The notes below the pieces were generated by a model. The model saw only the letters and a list, made by a program, of their open reading frames with translations, ran no database searches and was not told the DNA's origin. A DNA stretch of 64,000 nucleotides, taken from the NCBI RefSeq assembly GCF_001042985.1, contig NZ_JYKY01000021.1, forward strand, positions 33,606 to 97,605. The letters run 5' to 3'. Positions 36,438 to 44,540 of the stretch are shown here, piece by piece. The position numbers and the translations under genes were made by a program. Positions within the stretch are counted from its first letter, which is position 1; the number at the start of each line of letters is the position of its first letter. This DNA comes from Pseudomonas lundensis (GTDB lineage Bacteria > Pseudomonadota > Gammaproteobacteria > Pseudomonadales > Pseudomonadaceae).

Positions 36438-38925
36438 ATCCCAGTCCTTTAAAGAATCCCTGCAATGCCCTCGCCGCCTTGTCGCGCTTGTGCTCGATCT
36501 CATTCAACGTCACCCGATACTTGTCCCACCAGTTCTCGAAGGCGGCGACTATCTGCTTGCGCTGGGCGGCGATATAGCGCTCGACGATGGCCTGCATATC
36601 GTTGTGCAGGATGGTCAGCAGCAGTTCGGCGGCTTGCTGCTCGTCCAGCCCGTCGACGGCCTGATTCAGGTGGCTGGCGAAGTTCTCCTGCCGGGTTTTG
36701 AGCTGTTTCTTCACCTTGGTCAACTCGGCTTTCCAGGCCTTGAGCTGGGCTTCGTCGACGGTGTTTTCTTCGTCATCGGTATCCGTCGAGCTGTCGGCCT
36801 CGTCAGCCTCTTCCCCCTTGGGTGGGGATGCGGCCTTGAGCTGACTATCCAGTTCGGTCTTTTTTGCTTCCAGCTCGGCCAACGCGGCAACAAAATCACC
36901 GAGCAGGAATTTCACCAGCTTGTGCTCCAGCGGGCTTTGCTTGCTGGCCTTGTCTTCCAGAGCGGTGATGATGCTGATGCGCCAAGCGTCGATTACGCCC
37001 CGGCAACCGCGGGCCATCAAGCCAAGGAAGTCATATTTGCTCTGGTACCAAAAGCCCGCGACGATGCCCCTGACTTGGAAAGGGTCGAGCAGGCCGATGC
37101 CTTCCAGCGTCTGGCTAAAACTGTCCAGTAGCTCGCCGCGCAATTCGACCAGGGCAGCGCTGTTATCCAGCTTCCCAGCCAGGGCGGTGATCCGCGGGCT
37201 GTGTACGTGCCACCAGGTTTCGAAGGCATCACGCAGGGCGGCTTCCTTCGCCTGTAGGCCGGGGTTGCTTTCGATGGCTGGCTTGAGGTCGACGCGGCAG
37301 GTCAGCTCGCCGCGAAAGTCGAAATACTGCGCATCGCGTGCGATGAATAGGTCATGAGGGTCGAGGCCGTGGGCGGCGAACAGCGGCGTTTTCGCTTCGA
37401 CTTCGGTCTTGGGCACACCACCCAGCAGATGAGCACGCACATCATGTGGCTCGGGTGGTGGTGCGTTATCCACGTAACGGCGGATATTCAGGTTGTAGTC
37501 GTTGTCGCGCAATGTGGCGATATCCACCACGTCGCTAAGGCCGTCGATCCGGCGAAATTCGTCGAAGGCAGTGGTGATTTTCTCAATGTGCTCGGGCAGC
37601 AAGTAGTTCTGCGCACGGCCCTCGAAGTACTCGCGGTCGGCGTTGATAAACAGCACCTTGCCCTGGCGCTCGGCAGGCTTGGCGCTGACACGGTTGGCGC
37701 CTTCCTGCTTTTGTTGGCGCAGGATCAGGATGCAGGCGGGAATACCGGTGCCATAGAACAGGTTGGCCGGCAGGCCGATCACGGCTTCGAGCAGGTCGTT
37801 TTCGATAATGCCAGCGCGAATGCCGCGTTCCTCTCCGCCCCGGAACAGCACGCCATGGGGCAGTACGGTGGCGATCATGCCTTCGTCACGGGTGACGGCA
37901 AGCATGTGCTGCAGGAACATCAAGTCGGCCTTTTTCGAGCCCAGTGGCACCTCGCCGAAGCGGAAGCGCTGCTCGCGGAATGTCGGGTTCCAGGCCAGGC
38001 TGCCATCCGGGCTTTTCTCGGTATGGCCCCAGTTGATGGAGAACGGCGGGTTGGTGAGGATGCGGTCGAAGCGGCGCAGTTCGCCGCCCTCGATATGCCG
38101 AGGGTCGGCTAGGGTATCTTCGTTCTCCAGCCAGGCGTTGCTGATGCCGTGCAGCAGCATGTTCATCTGCGCGATGGACCAGACGGTGCCGTTGAATTCC
38201 TGGCCGAACAGGTTGGCCTTGCGGCCGTCCTCACCGTGCTCGTCGATATATTCCTTGGCAGCAATCAACATGCCGCCCGAGCCGCAGCAGGGGTCGTAGA
38301 CATCGTGAGCCAGAGTCGGCTTGAGCAGATGAACCATCAGACGCACAACAGAGCGTGGTGTATAGAACTCACCGCCTTTCTTGCCGGCCGAGTCAGCGAA
38401 CTCGGCGATCAGGTATTCGTAGGCTGCCCCAAGCAGATCGGGGAATTCGAAGTCACTATTGCGCAGACGCACCTCACCGAAGTGGGTAATGAGTTGGCGC
38501 AGCTTCTGATCGGGAATCTTGCTCTGGCCGACCTTGCGAGTGAAGTCAATGTGCTCCAGCACTCCTTCCAGGGATACGTTATTTTCCTCAATGCCGCCCA
38601 GCGCCTTGTTAAGCAAGTTGCCAACATTGATGTGCGCTTCGTTGAGCAAATAGTGGAAGCGTGAATGGCTGGGCACCCAGAAATTACCATCGCGCTTGTA
38701 CCAGCGCGGATTTTCCGCCGAGACAAAGGCCTCGGCCTTGCTCCTGCCGGCGTTTATTTCATCGGAAACGACCTGCTCATACCGCTCCTCGAATACGTCG
38801 GAGCAGCGCTTGAGGAACAGCATGCCAAAAATGTATTCCTTGAACTCCGAGGCGTCCATCTTGCCGCGAAGAATATCGGCAGCCTTGAACAGATGGCGTT
38901 CCAGTTGTTGCAGCGTGAGGGGCAT
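36430..38925 (-). CDS. hsdM: Type I restriction-modification methyltransferase subunit M
   Basis: HsdM is the N6-adenine methyltransferase. ATG 38925 gives 831 residues, starting MPLTLQQLERHLFKAADILRG. The HsdM N-terminal domain is followed by SAM motif I (VYDPCCGSGGML near 220) and the catalytic NPPF motif (DRILTNPPFS near 298). It is longer than the ~500-residue prototype because of a C-terminal extension with an acidic linker (DEADSSTDTDDEE) and a coiled coil, as in one HsdM subfamily. It is the first gene of the defence run. Confidence 0.95.
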   Translation of the reverse strand: MPLTLQQLERHLFKAADILRGKMDASEFKEYIFGMLFLKRCSDVFEERYEQVVSDEINAGRSKAEAFVSAENPRWYKRDGNFWVPSHSRFHYLLNEAHINVGNLLNKALGGIEENNVSLEGVLEHIDFTRKVGQSKIPDQKLRQLITHFGEVRLRNSDFEFPDLLGAAYEYLIAEFADSAGKKGGEFYTPRSVVRLMVHLLKPTLAHDVYDPCCGSGGMLIAAKEYIDEHGEDGRKANLFGQEFNGTVWSIAQMNMLLHGISNAWLENEDTLADPRHIEGGELRRFDRILTNPPFSINWGHTEKSPDGSLAWNPTFREQRFRFGEVPLGSKKADLMFLQHMLAVTRDEGMIATVLPHGVLFRGGEERGIRAGIIENDLLEAVIGLPANLFYGTGIPACILILRQQKQEGANRVSAKPAERQGKVLFINADREYFEGRAQNYLLPEHIEKITTAFDEFRRIDGLSDVVDIATLRDNDYNLNIRRYVDNAPPPEPHDVRAHLLGGVPKTEVEAKTPLFAAHGLDPHDLFIARDAQYFDFRGELTCRVDLKPAIESNPGLQAKEAALRDAFETWWHVHSPRITALAGKLDNSAALVELRGELLDSFSQTLEGIGLLDPFQVRGIVAGFWYQSKYDFLGLMARGCRGVIDAWRISIITALEDKASKQSPLEHKLVKFLLGDFVAALAELEAKKTELDSQLKAASPPKGEEADEADSSTDTDDEENTVDEAQLKAWKAELTKVKKQLKTRQENFASHLNQAVDGLDEQQAAELLLTILHNDMQAIVERYIAAQRKQIVAAFENWWDKYRVTLNEIEHKRDKAARALQGFFKGLGYV

Positions 38926-39157
38926 TGCGGAATCTCTTGTGGGCACCCAGGGAGCGGATGCCGGTCCCCATGGTATTAAATGCCGGGGATTGTATCTCAA
39001 TCCGAGCTCGGCACTGAGCAGTCTCGGTTACACGGGCCAGGTTGGGCGTCTAGCGCTAGTTGTACTGACTTTTTCATGTCGGTGATTCGCGCTGATGCTC
39101 ATTGCAGCGCGTTGAGCATTGAGCTGTTCCCCAAAAATGACCCACTTGCTGTATCTC
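38926..39157 (-). promoter_or_regulatory. Upstream region of the defence operon
   Basis: This 232-base gap before hsdM is the only sizeable space ahead of the seven-gene run. On the - strand TTGAGATACAATCCCC holds a possible -10 (TACAAT) about 60 bases before hsdM. A perfect palindrome CTAGCGCTAG lies at 39050-39059 and could be an operator. Both are weak readings. Confidence 0.35.
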
Positions 39158-39526
39158 TCAGTCGCGTACGGCTTGCAGGGGTACTTGCTCCACCGCGCTT
39201 TTACGATCACCTGAGCAAACCACTGTCAGCAAGTTGCGACACACGGCAGGGGCGATCACCAAGTCTCGGTCCTTCCCTAATCGCTTCCAGACCAATGAAG
39301 CCGTGAGTAGGTAATAATACCGGGTGGCGTCTGAATGATCTTTCAGATACTCAGTGAGAAACCAGCGCACATGCTTAAGCTGCCAAGTCCAAGGATTATC
39401 ACGCTGCCAGCGCTCTTGAATGGCCACTTGCATGAATCGAGCTTGCCGTAGGTGACGTTGCTGCGTGACCTTTGAACCAGTCATTACGCCGCTCAGGAAC
39501 AGCTCCATATTGAAGGGTTTGGTCAC
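39158..39526 (-). CDS. Recombinase-associated small protein with a chimeric C-terminus
   Basis: The first ~85 residues (QQRHLRQARFMQVAIQERW, LTEYLKDHSDATRYYYLLTA, KRLGK) look like the small protein that often follows this type of recombinase. The last ~20 residues (SGDRKSAVEQVPLQAVRD) instead match an internal piece of the DUF3987 protein encoded 2.7 kb away (SGDRKSAVDHLALASARE). It seems to be a fusion caused by deletion or recombination. Its ATG overlaps the upstream recombinase stop (ATGA). No defined function. Confidence 0.6.
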   Translation of the reverse strand: MTKPFNMELFLSGVMTGSKVTQQRHLRQARFMQVAIQERWQRDNPWTWQLKHVRWFLTEYLKDHSDATRYYYLLTASLVWKRLGKDRDLVIAPAVCRNLLTVVCSGDRKSAVEQVPLQAVRD

Positions 39527-40512
39527 GCTCGACCTCCAATGTAGGCCGAAATGACATCGATCCGGTTATGCCCAAGCTCAAGACTGATTTGCCGTCGCGC
39601 CTTTTGGTCCAGAGCGTGGTCGATGAGATAGCATCGGCCACCGTTGACGGGGGCCGCGTGGCCAGTGAGTTGTGCGTAACGCTCGCACGCATAAGCGGCT
39701 CGCAATTCATGAACCCCCTTCAGTCCCAGCTTCTGAAGCAATTCACGGGCTGGCCTCACCGTCTGTTGCTGGAACTTGGCGTAGCTTTCATCTTGGGCCA
39801 GCAAATTGCGGCTGTGGGGTGGCGAAGCGTGATGAGCCATCTGCAAGGCTGCCTTAACCTCGTTATTTGCGATGATCCAGCGCGGAGCTGAAGCGCCAGC
39901 CCGGCCGCCTTTGGTCCCATCCTGAATATTGATGCGGCCTAAGTGTTTAGCCTCACGTTGCAAGCGTGGCAGGTCAGCCAAGATCGTTTCGCGCAAGCGC
40001 ATGCCGGTTGCGCGGGCCAAGCAGATAATCGCAGCGACGCGGTGGTGGTGCTGTTCGCGAAGCGCTTCAATCACTCGACTCAGTTGTTGGTGCTCTTGGC
40101 CATCCGGTGCGCGGATGCGTACGCTTGATCGCGGCATGCCGAGTGCCTTACTCGGGCTGGCGATTTTCACGTACTGGTCGCCGCGTAGTGCTGCGAGGGT
40201 ACGGTTTACGCTACTCAGGCGGTTCTGCGCGGTGGCGATGCAGATTTCACCTTGTTGAATTTGCTGACGCAGGTGTGTGGCGTAGCTGTGCAAGGTACTG
40301 CGATCTATCTGGCGGGCGTCGTTGTAACCGGGGCCATCCGCTGACCGACACCACTTCACGAAAGCCTGCCAGCGATCACTGTGTGCTTTGACCGTAGCGA
40401 AGTGGCCGCCGGCAAACATATCTTTCAGCGCTTGTGGGCCGGCATAGCTGAGCTGACGGCCGTAGCCAAAGTTGCGGCCATCACGCCGGCCGACCAATGC
40501 CATCGGCTTCAC
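39523..40512 (-). CDS. Second tyrosine recombinase (integrase-domain protein)
   Basis: A 329-residue tyrosine recombinase with the catalytic set Arg in ARATGMRLRE near 178, a Lys candidate in DGTKGGRAG, HELRAAYACERY near 270 (H-x-x-R), LGHNRIDVISAY near 315 (His and nucleophile Tyr). It has an N-terminal SAM-like DNA-binding region. It overlaps its upstream neighbour by 32 bases and its downstream one by 4. It differs from the P4-type integrase at the right end, so the island carries two recombinases. Confidence 0.82.
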   Translation of the reverse strand: MKPMALVGRRDGRNFGYGRQLSYAGPQALKDMFAGGHFATVKAHSDRWQAFVKWCRSADGPGYNDARQIDRSTLHSYATHLRQQIQQGEICIATAQNRLSSVNRTLAALRGDQYVKIASPSKALGMPRSSVRIRAPDGQEHQQLSRVIEALREQHHHRVAAIICLARATGMRLRETILADLPRLQREAKHLGRINIQDGTKGGRAGASAPRWIIANNEVKAALQMAHHASPPHSRNLLAQDESYAKFQQQTVRPARELLQKLGLKGVHELRAAYACERYAQLTGHAAPVNGGRCYLIDHALDQKARRQISLELGHNRIDVISAYIGGRA

Positions 40513-40843
40513 CGTTTTCCGTGTCTTGCAGAAAGCGCAGCACTGCTTTCCAGTGGGCGCTGATCTTGTTCACTTGTTGCCAATGTGTGGGACGAATAAT
40601 CAGGGCGTTTTGCTGATGCCGCAACATTGCTCCCTCTTCGCGCAGTTGGTGGATCAGTTGGCCGATCTCGACAGGCCCTAAGGCGGGGATGGCGACAACG
40701 GCGACAGTGGCGACAACCCTTTTAGTTGCTGGTCTGAAGCATGGCGACAAGGCGGCGACGGAAGTGGCGACACTCCGCAACGCAGGCCGAGTCTGATGCT
40801 GCGCCTGATAACGGCGCACCGCATCATTGAGGCGGAACATGGC
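40481..40843 (-). CDS. Small protein with Val-Ala-Thr repeats between DUF3987 and recombinase
   Basis: ATG 40843 (GAGGTG four bases upstream) gives 120 residues, overlapping the DUF3987 gene end by 20 bases; ATG 40867 is the alternative. The middle contains SVATSVAAL and VVATVAVVAIPALG, encoded by tandem 9-bp GGCGACA repeats on the + strand. No known domain is recognised. Position suggests a helper of the neighbouring recombinase or replication-like protein. Confidence 0.55.
   Translation of the reverse strand, partial: AMFRLNDAVRRYQAQHQTRPALRSVATSVAALSPCFRPATKRVVATVAVVAIPALGPVEIGQLIHQLREEGAMLRHQQNALIIRPTHWQQVNKISAHWKAVLRFLQDTENGEADGIGRPA
40691..40773. repeat. GGCGACA repeat cluster, first copy
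   Basis: GGCGACA occurs at 40691, 40700 and 40709 (exact 9-base pitch) and again at 40743 and 40766, with GGCGACG at 40753. It lies inside the small protein gene. The inverse motif clusters again at about 43019-43086. Confidence 0.75.
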
Positions 40844-42191
40844 GCACCTCGAAGGTCTTTCCGTCATGAGAGTCCAGCCAGCTATGTGAGATCAATTCGA
40901 CCAGTAGCGTAATGGTGTGACGGCTGCTTTTGCGGGCAAAACGGGGGCCGTTGCGGTTGAGGTCGCGGACGGTAAATTGGGTCCAGCCTTTTTGTGTCAG
41001 CCAGCGCAGCAGTCGATCCGCCTCCTCGCGTAAAGTGTTGATGGGCTCTTGCTCCGTCAGGCGCTGGATTTCGGCCAGGTAGTAATCCATAAGCGTCGAG
41101 GCACGCTGTATATGGGGTTTGTCCACTGCATGCGCGTCTTCAATCACCGCCAATACCCCGGCGATACGCAGTACGTTGGCGGCTGCTTTACCCGCGACGG
41201 ATTGAATGCCGGACAGCTCGCCAAATTCACCAGATTGGCATTCGATGGTGTCGTGAATATCGATCCAGGCAGCGCGCGCGCTGGGTGTCAGTTCCAGCCT
41301 GTCAGGGTTAAGTGAATCATCCTTGTGCAACGACATCGGCTTATCCAGCAGAGCGATGATGCGTGCTTGGTAACGCAGGATTTTGGCATCTCGCGTTAGG
41401 TCGACTGCCTTGTACAAGCGCCGCCCCACAAGGCGTTCGGGCCAACTAATAAGGCAACGGCCAAGGATGCCTTGGCCATTGATCATCTGGTCTGTGAGTA
41501 GCTGGTTGGCCAGGTAAGGTTGCAGCATCAGATGCAGACTGAGGCGACGATCATAAGCTCGCAGGCTTTCGCCAGGCATGGAGCGCGCCCGGTCGATGGG
41601 GCTGCCATCCCAGAGCGCTGACAGGGTGGTGATGGCCTTGAGTTGGTTCTCTTTGCTCATAGTGCTGCTGCCTAAAAACTGTCCGCCCTCATCGTTGAAT
41701 AACCCCATGCTGGGCAAGCCCTGGCATAGGTTTTTGATCAGCGCCTCAATGGTGGGCTCGGCGATGATCAACCTGGGCGGGACGGGGTCGGATAACTCAC
41801 GAGCTTCGTGCTTTCCTCGAATGGCGGCGCGATTGGCTTTCAGTTGCTCCAAATACAAAGTCCACTGCCTCCGCTCCCACTCACGTGCAGATGCTAGCGC
41901 CAGATGATCCACTGCGCTTTTACGATCACCCGACGATGCCACCGTCAGCATGTACAGGGACAACGGATAAACACGGCCATCGAGATGCACATTGGCATGC
42001 GACTGGGTCACCAGGGCGGCAGTGGCCAACACCGATTGCGCCGCCATGGCACAGGGCACGCCGATCACCTCGGCCATACGTTCGACGGCTGGCCCTAAGA
42101 TTTGTCCCAACGCTTCGACTGGATACACCAGCGGCTCGGGCCGGTATTCCAGAAGCGGCTGTGGCAGGTCGAACACTTCGCACAATTGCAT
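40824..42191 (-). CDS. DUF3987 (YfjI-like) protein, possible replication/helicase-related
   Basis: ATG 42191 is chosen because AGGAG lies seven bases before it; ATG 42197 would abut the ribosome site. The 455-residue protein has the DUF3987 P-loop-like motif VASSGDRKSAVD near 88, IIAEPTIEALI near 143, and FNDEGGQFLG near 164, a Walker B-like strand. DUF3987 proteins are common on integrative islands and are often suggested to act in element replication or regulation; the role is not proven. Confidence 0.78.
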   Translation of the reverse strand: MQLCEVFDLPQPLLEYRPEPLVYPVEALGQILGPAVERMAEVIGVPCAMAAQSVLATAALVTQSHANVHLDGRVYPLSLYMLTVASSGDRKSAVDHLALASAREWERRQWTLYLEQLKANRAAIRGKHEARELSDPVPPRLIIAEPTIEALIKNLCQGLPSMGLFNDEGGQFLGSSTMSKENQLKAITTLSALWDGSPIDRARSMPGESLRAYDRRLSLHLMLQPYLANQLLTDQMINGQGILGRCLISWPERLVGRRLYKAVDLTRDAKILRYQARIIALLDKPMSLHKDDSLNPDRLELTPSARAAWIDIHDTIECQSGEFGELSGIQSVAGKAAANVLRIAGVLAVIEDAHAVDKPHIQRASTLMDYYLAEIQRLTEQEPINTLREEADRLLRWLTQKGWTQFTVRDLNRNGPRFARKSSRHTITLLVELISHSWLDSHDGKTFEVRHVPPQ

Positions 42192-42610
42192 CGTCATTCT
42201 CCTGGTGCTTCGAATTTCCCCCTCACTCTCCCCGCCACGGTTGTTGAGTGTTATCAGGGATCAAGGCCCCTGCAGCCTGTGAGGGTTGTCCACTTACGCG
42301 GGACGGGCGGCTCTTTACGACCGGGAGCTTGGGCATCTCATGATCTGGCCTCCTGAACACTTCGACTGAAGTGGGCGGGTGGAGGCTGCGTTGGCTGACG
42401 AGACCAGCGCCGCGAAATCCTGAGTCTGTTGCAGGCAGTGATGCGATGACCGGGGCGTGCCTGACTGTCAGTCAGGTGCAGTCCATTCCGTGGGATGCGG
42501 CACCATCATCTGCATTGCTGCTGCGGGTGACATCGGGGTTTGTCACGCCGATTGTCACAGGGACAAACGCTGCAATGTGTTGCCCGGCAAGGGCTGCGGC
42601 AGTGGTTTCG

Positions 42611-42645
42611 GCGCCCGTCTCTTTCCTGGAGAAAGAGACGGGCGC
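42611..42645. repeat. Perfect 15-bp inverted repeat
   Basis: GCGCCCGTCTCTTTC (42611-42625) and GAAAGAGACGGGCGC (42631-42645) form an uninterrupted stem around a 5-base loop. There is no T run on either strand. Confidence 0.9.
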
Positions 42646-42932
42646 GGGCTGCCGCATTTGCACTGTGGATAAGTTGGCTTCGATCACGTTGGGCGTGACT
42701 GCGCGCCTAATTGGAAGCGAGCGCGCATGGCTGGGACCACCACTGTTGGGCGTAGCCTTAAAGATCCCTGGCTACCTGGGCAATGCTGTCGATGACAGCG
42801 CTTTACGGCTCTGGTGTAGCGCGTGCTCGGAGGGTGGTCAACCGTGTATGGGGTGGGGTTTTTAGGCGATGGATGTGTATGGAAGACGGTGGCTTTGAAT
42901 GGACAGTGGGCCGTTCGTCGGTTTTTAAAGTG

Positions 42933-42977
42933 AGCCCCTGAGGACGGGAAGGCAAAGCCTTCCTGCCCTCAGGGGCT
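42933..42977. repeat. Long near-perfect hairpin with 21-base arms
   Basis: Arms 42933-42953 and 42957-42977 (core AGCCCCTGAGG / CCTCAGGGGCT) pair at 20 of 21 positions (one wobble, one mismatch) around an AAA loop. Flanking TTTTTAAAG and CCTTAAAAG extend it, so it could act as a terminator on either strand. Confidence 0.85.
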
Positions 42978-43018
42978 GGGCCTTAAAAGCTTGTGGGCGA
43001 TGCAGATGGTGGCGACGG

Positions 43019-43086
43019 TCGCCGCTTTGTCGCCATGCGCAGGACCGCTAAATAAGTGGGTTGTCGCCAGTGTCGCCGCTGTCGCC
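43019..43086. repeat. GTCGCC repeat cluster, second and inverted copy
   Basis: GTCGCC occurs at about 43019, 43029, 43063, 43072 and 43081. The last three have 9-base pitch (TTGTCGCCAG, TGTCGCCGC, TGTCGCCAG). This is the reverse complement of the repeat at 40691-40715, so the two clusters face each other across the DUF3987 gene. Confidence 0.75.
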
Positions 43087-43098
43087 AGTAGGAACTGA

Positions 43099-44355
43099 TT
43101 AACGAAACGGGATGACGTTCCCGTTTTTGTTTTCATGAATGGCCGTCACCGACAAATTGCCGGTGGCGGCTTTTTGAATGTAGTCGCTCCACCAAGTCAT
43201 CATCGGGCGTCTTCGCTCGATGTAGTCCGCTCGGTTGTACGCGCTTCGGACTTCGTCTTTGTCGACATGGGCGAGTGCGACTTCAATCAACTCCGGGTCC
43301 CATCCATGTTCGTTGAGGATGGTGCTGGCCATTGATCGCAGGCCGTGGCTGACCAACCGATCCTGGAAGCCCATACGCTTTAATGCCATGTTCGCGGTCT
43401 GGCTGTTTGCGTGTGTACGCGGATTTCGGTCGGCCGGAAATACATGTTCCCGGTGGCCGCTGTAGGGCTTGAGTGTCTCTAGCAGCGCGAGCGTCTGGTC
43501 GCTTAGGGGGATGGGGTGCGCACGGCGTTTTTTCATGCGCTCCTTTGGAATGGTCCAGATGCGTTTCTCGAAATCTATTTCTGCCCAGGTCGTCCCAGCA
43601 GCCTCGGCAGGGCGGGTCATTGTGTGCAGTTGCCATTCGATCAGGCAGCGGGTGATGCGTTTGATGCTGGCGTTGGCAATCGCCAGCATCAGGTCGGGTA
43701 GTTCTTCGGGAGGAAGTGCCGCCATGTTTTGTTTTTGCGGTTTCTTGAAGGCTGCCCGAATGCCACTGAGCGGGTTCGCAAAGATCAGCCCGCAGTTGAC
43801 GCCGTAGGCCATGATTTCGTTGAGACGTTGGGAAAGTCGCTTGACCGTCTCCAGGCTGCCTTTGGCCTCGATCGGGCGTAGGAGCTTGATGATCATGGGG
43901 GCGGTGATGTCTGCGAGGGGTGTGGCTTTGAGGCTGGGAAAAACATGCAGCGTGAGTGAGCGCCAGATGTCTTCGGCGTAGGCCGTTGTGACGGAGTGCT
44001 TTTTCAGTTCGAACCAGGCGGTGGCCACCTTCTCGAGTGTGTGTTCGGTCTTCGCCAGCTTGGCTTGCCTGAGCTCATCGCGGTGAGCCTTGGGGTCAAT
44101 GCCTAGCGCCAGTAGTTCACGTGCTTCTTGAGCTTTCTTTCTGGCGTTCGCCAACGAGAGAGCCGGGTAAGGGCCCAGCGCCATATTGAGGCGGTTTTTG
44201 GTTACCGGCTCGCGGTAGTTGAAATTCCATATCATCGAGCCACTGGCTCTGACTCTGAGTTGAAGACCGTCGCCGTCAGTGAGAACGAAGTCTTTTCCTG
44301 TTGCCCTGACTGCCTTGAGTTGGCGGTCTGAGAGGCGGGTTGCATTAGTAGGCAT
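43099..44355 (-). CDS. int: P4-type tyrosine integrase of the island
   Basis: ATG 44355 with GGAGGT eight bases upstream gives 418 residues (MPTNATRLSDRQLKAVRATG). The N-terminal DUF4102 arm-binding domain (VLTDGDGLQLRVRASGSMIWNFNYR, ARELLALGIDP) precedes the SAM-like core-binding and catalytic domains. Catalytic Arg is in MTRPAEAAGTTW, then HGLRSMAST (H-x-x-R), LAHVD and Tyr in RSAYNRADY. It is encoded next to the right junction, reading inward, as for P4/tRNA-type islands. Confidence 0.95.
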   Translation of the reverse strand: MPTNATRLSDRQLKAVRATGKDFVLTDGDGLQLRVRASGSMIWNFNYREPVTKNRLNMALGPYPALSLANARKKAQEARELLALGIDPKAHRDELRQAKLAKTEHTLEKVATAWFELKKHSVTTAYAEDIWRSLTLHVFPSLKATPLADITAPMIIKLLRPIEAKGSLETVKRLSQRLNEIMAYGVNCGLIFANPLSGIRAAFKKPQKQNMAALPPEELPDLMLAIANASIKRITRCLIEWQLHTMTRPAEAAGTTWAEIDFEKRIWTIPKERMKKRRAHPIPLSDQTLALLETLKPYSGHREHVFPADRNPRTHANSQTANMALKRMGFQDRLVSHGLRSMASTILNEHGWDPELIEVALAHVDKDEVRSAYNRADYIERRRPMMTWWSDYIQKAATGNLSVTAIHENKNGNVIPFR

Positions 44356-44375
44356 GAGAGCTACCTCCGACACCG

Positions 44376-44432
44376 TTTTGGTATCCCAAAAATAACACCG
44401 GTGGGTCCGGGATACCAAATGGGATACCAAAA
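44376..44432. repeat. Right-end GGGATACC repeats, probable integrase arm sites/int operator
   Basis: GGGATACCAAA lies at 44409-44419 and 44421-44431, 12 bases apart. An inverted copy TTTTGGTATCCC is at 44376-44387. The related GGAATACC pair lies at the left end with the same 12-base pitch. These sites sit just upstream of int, so integrase binding could also repress its own gene. Confidence 0.7.
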
Positions 44433-44501
44433 CGCCTGGAACTCTAAATGCATCTGCGGAAGCCAATGGCCCTGAACCCCGTGATTTCACTGGATTTCAG
44501 G

Positions 44502-44528
44502 CACAAAAAAAGACGTCCGTGGACGTCT
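44502..44528. repeat. Inverted repeat at the right end of the island
   Basis: AAAAAAAGACGTC pairs with GACGTCTTT around CGTG (about 44506-44530). It is a terminator-shaped hairpin close to the junction. Confidence 0.6.
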
Positions 44529-44540
44529 TTAGATGATCAA

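Larger units (their letters stand above)
42192..43098. other. Mostly non-coding, hairpin-rich region between DUF3987 and integrase
   Basis: About 900 bases without a convincing gene. Open frames at 42371-42865 (+, 164 codons) and 42472-42687 (-, GTG start, 71 codons) lack recognisable domains and good ribosome sites. The region carries a perfect 15-bp hairpin (42611-42645), a 21-base-arm hairpin (42933-42977) and a GTCGCC repeat cluster near 43019-43086. It could hold the element's origin, a regulatory RNA or small genes. Confidence 0.5.

Noticed and set aside
42472..42687. 71-codon - strand frame in the island gap
   Set aside because: GTG start without a ribosome site; part of it is only the translation of the 15-bp palindrome. 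Possible but not supported.
42371..42865. 164-codon + strand frame in the island gap
   Set aside because: No recognisable domain, opposite to all island genes, and overlaps a perfect inverted repeat; not supported enough to call.
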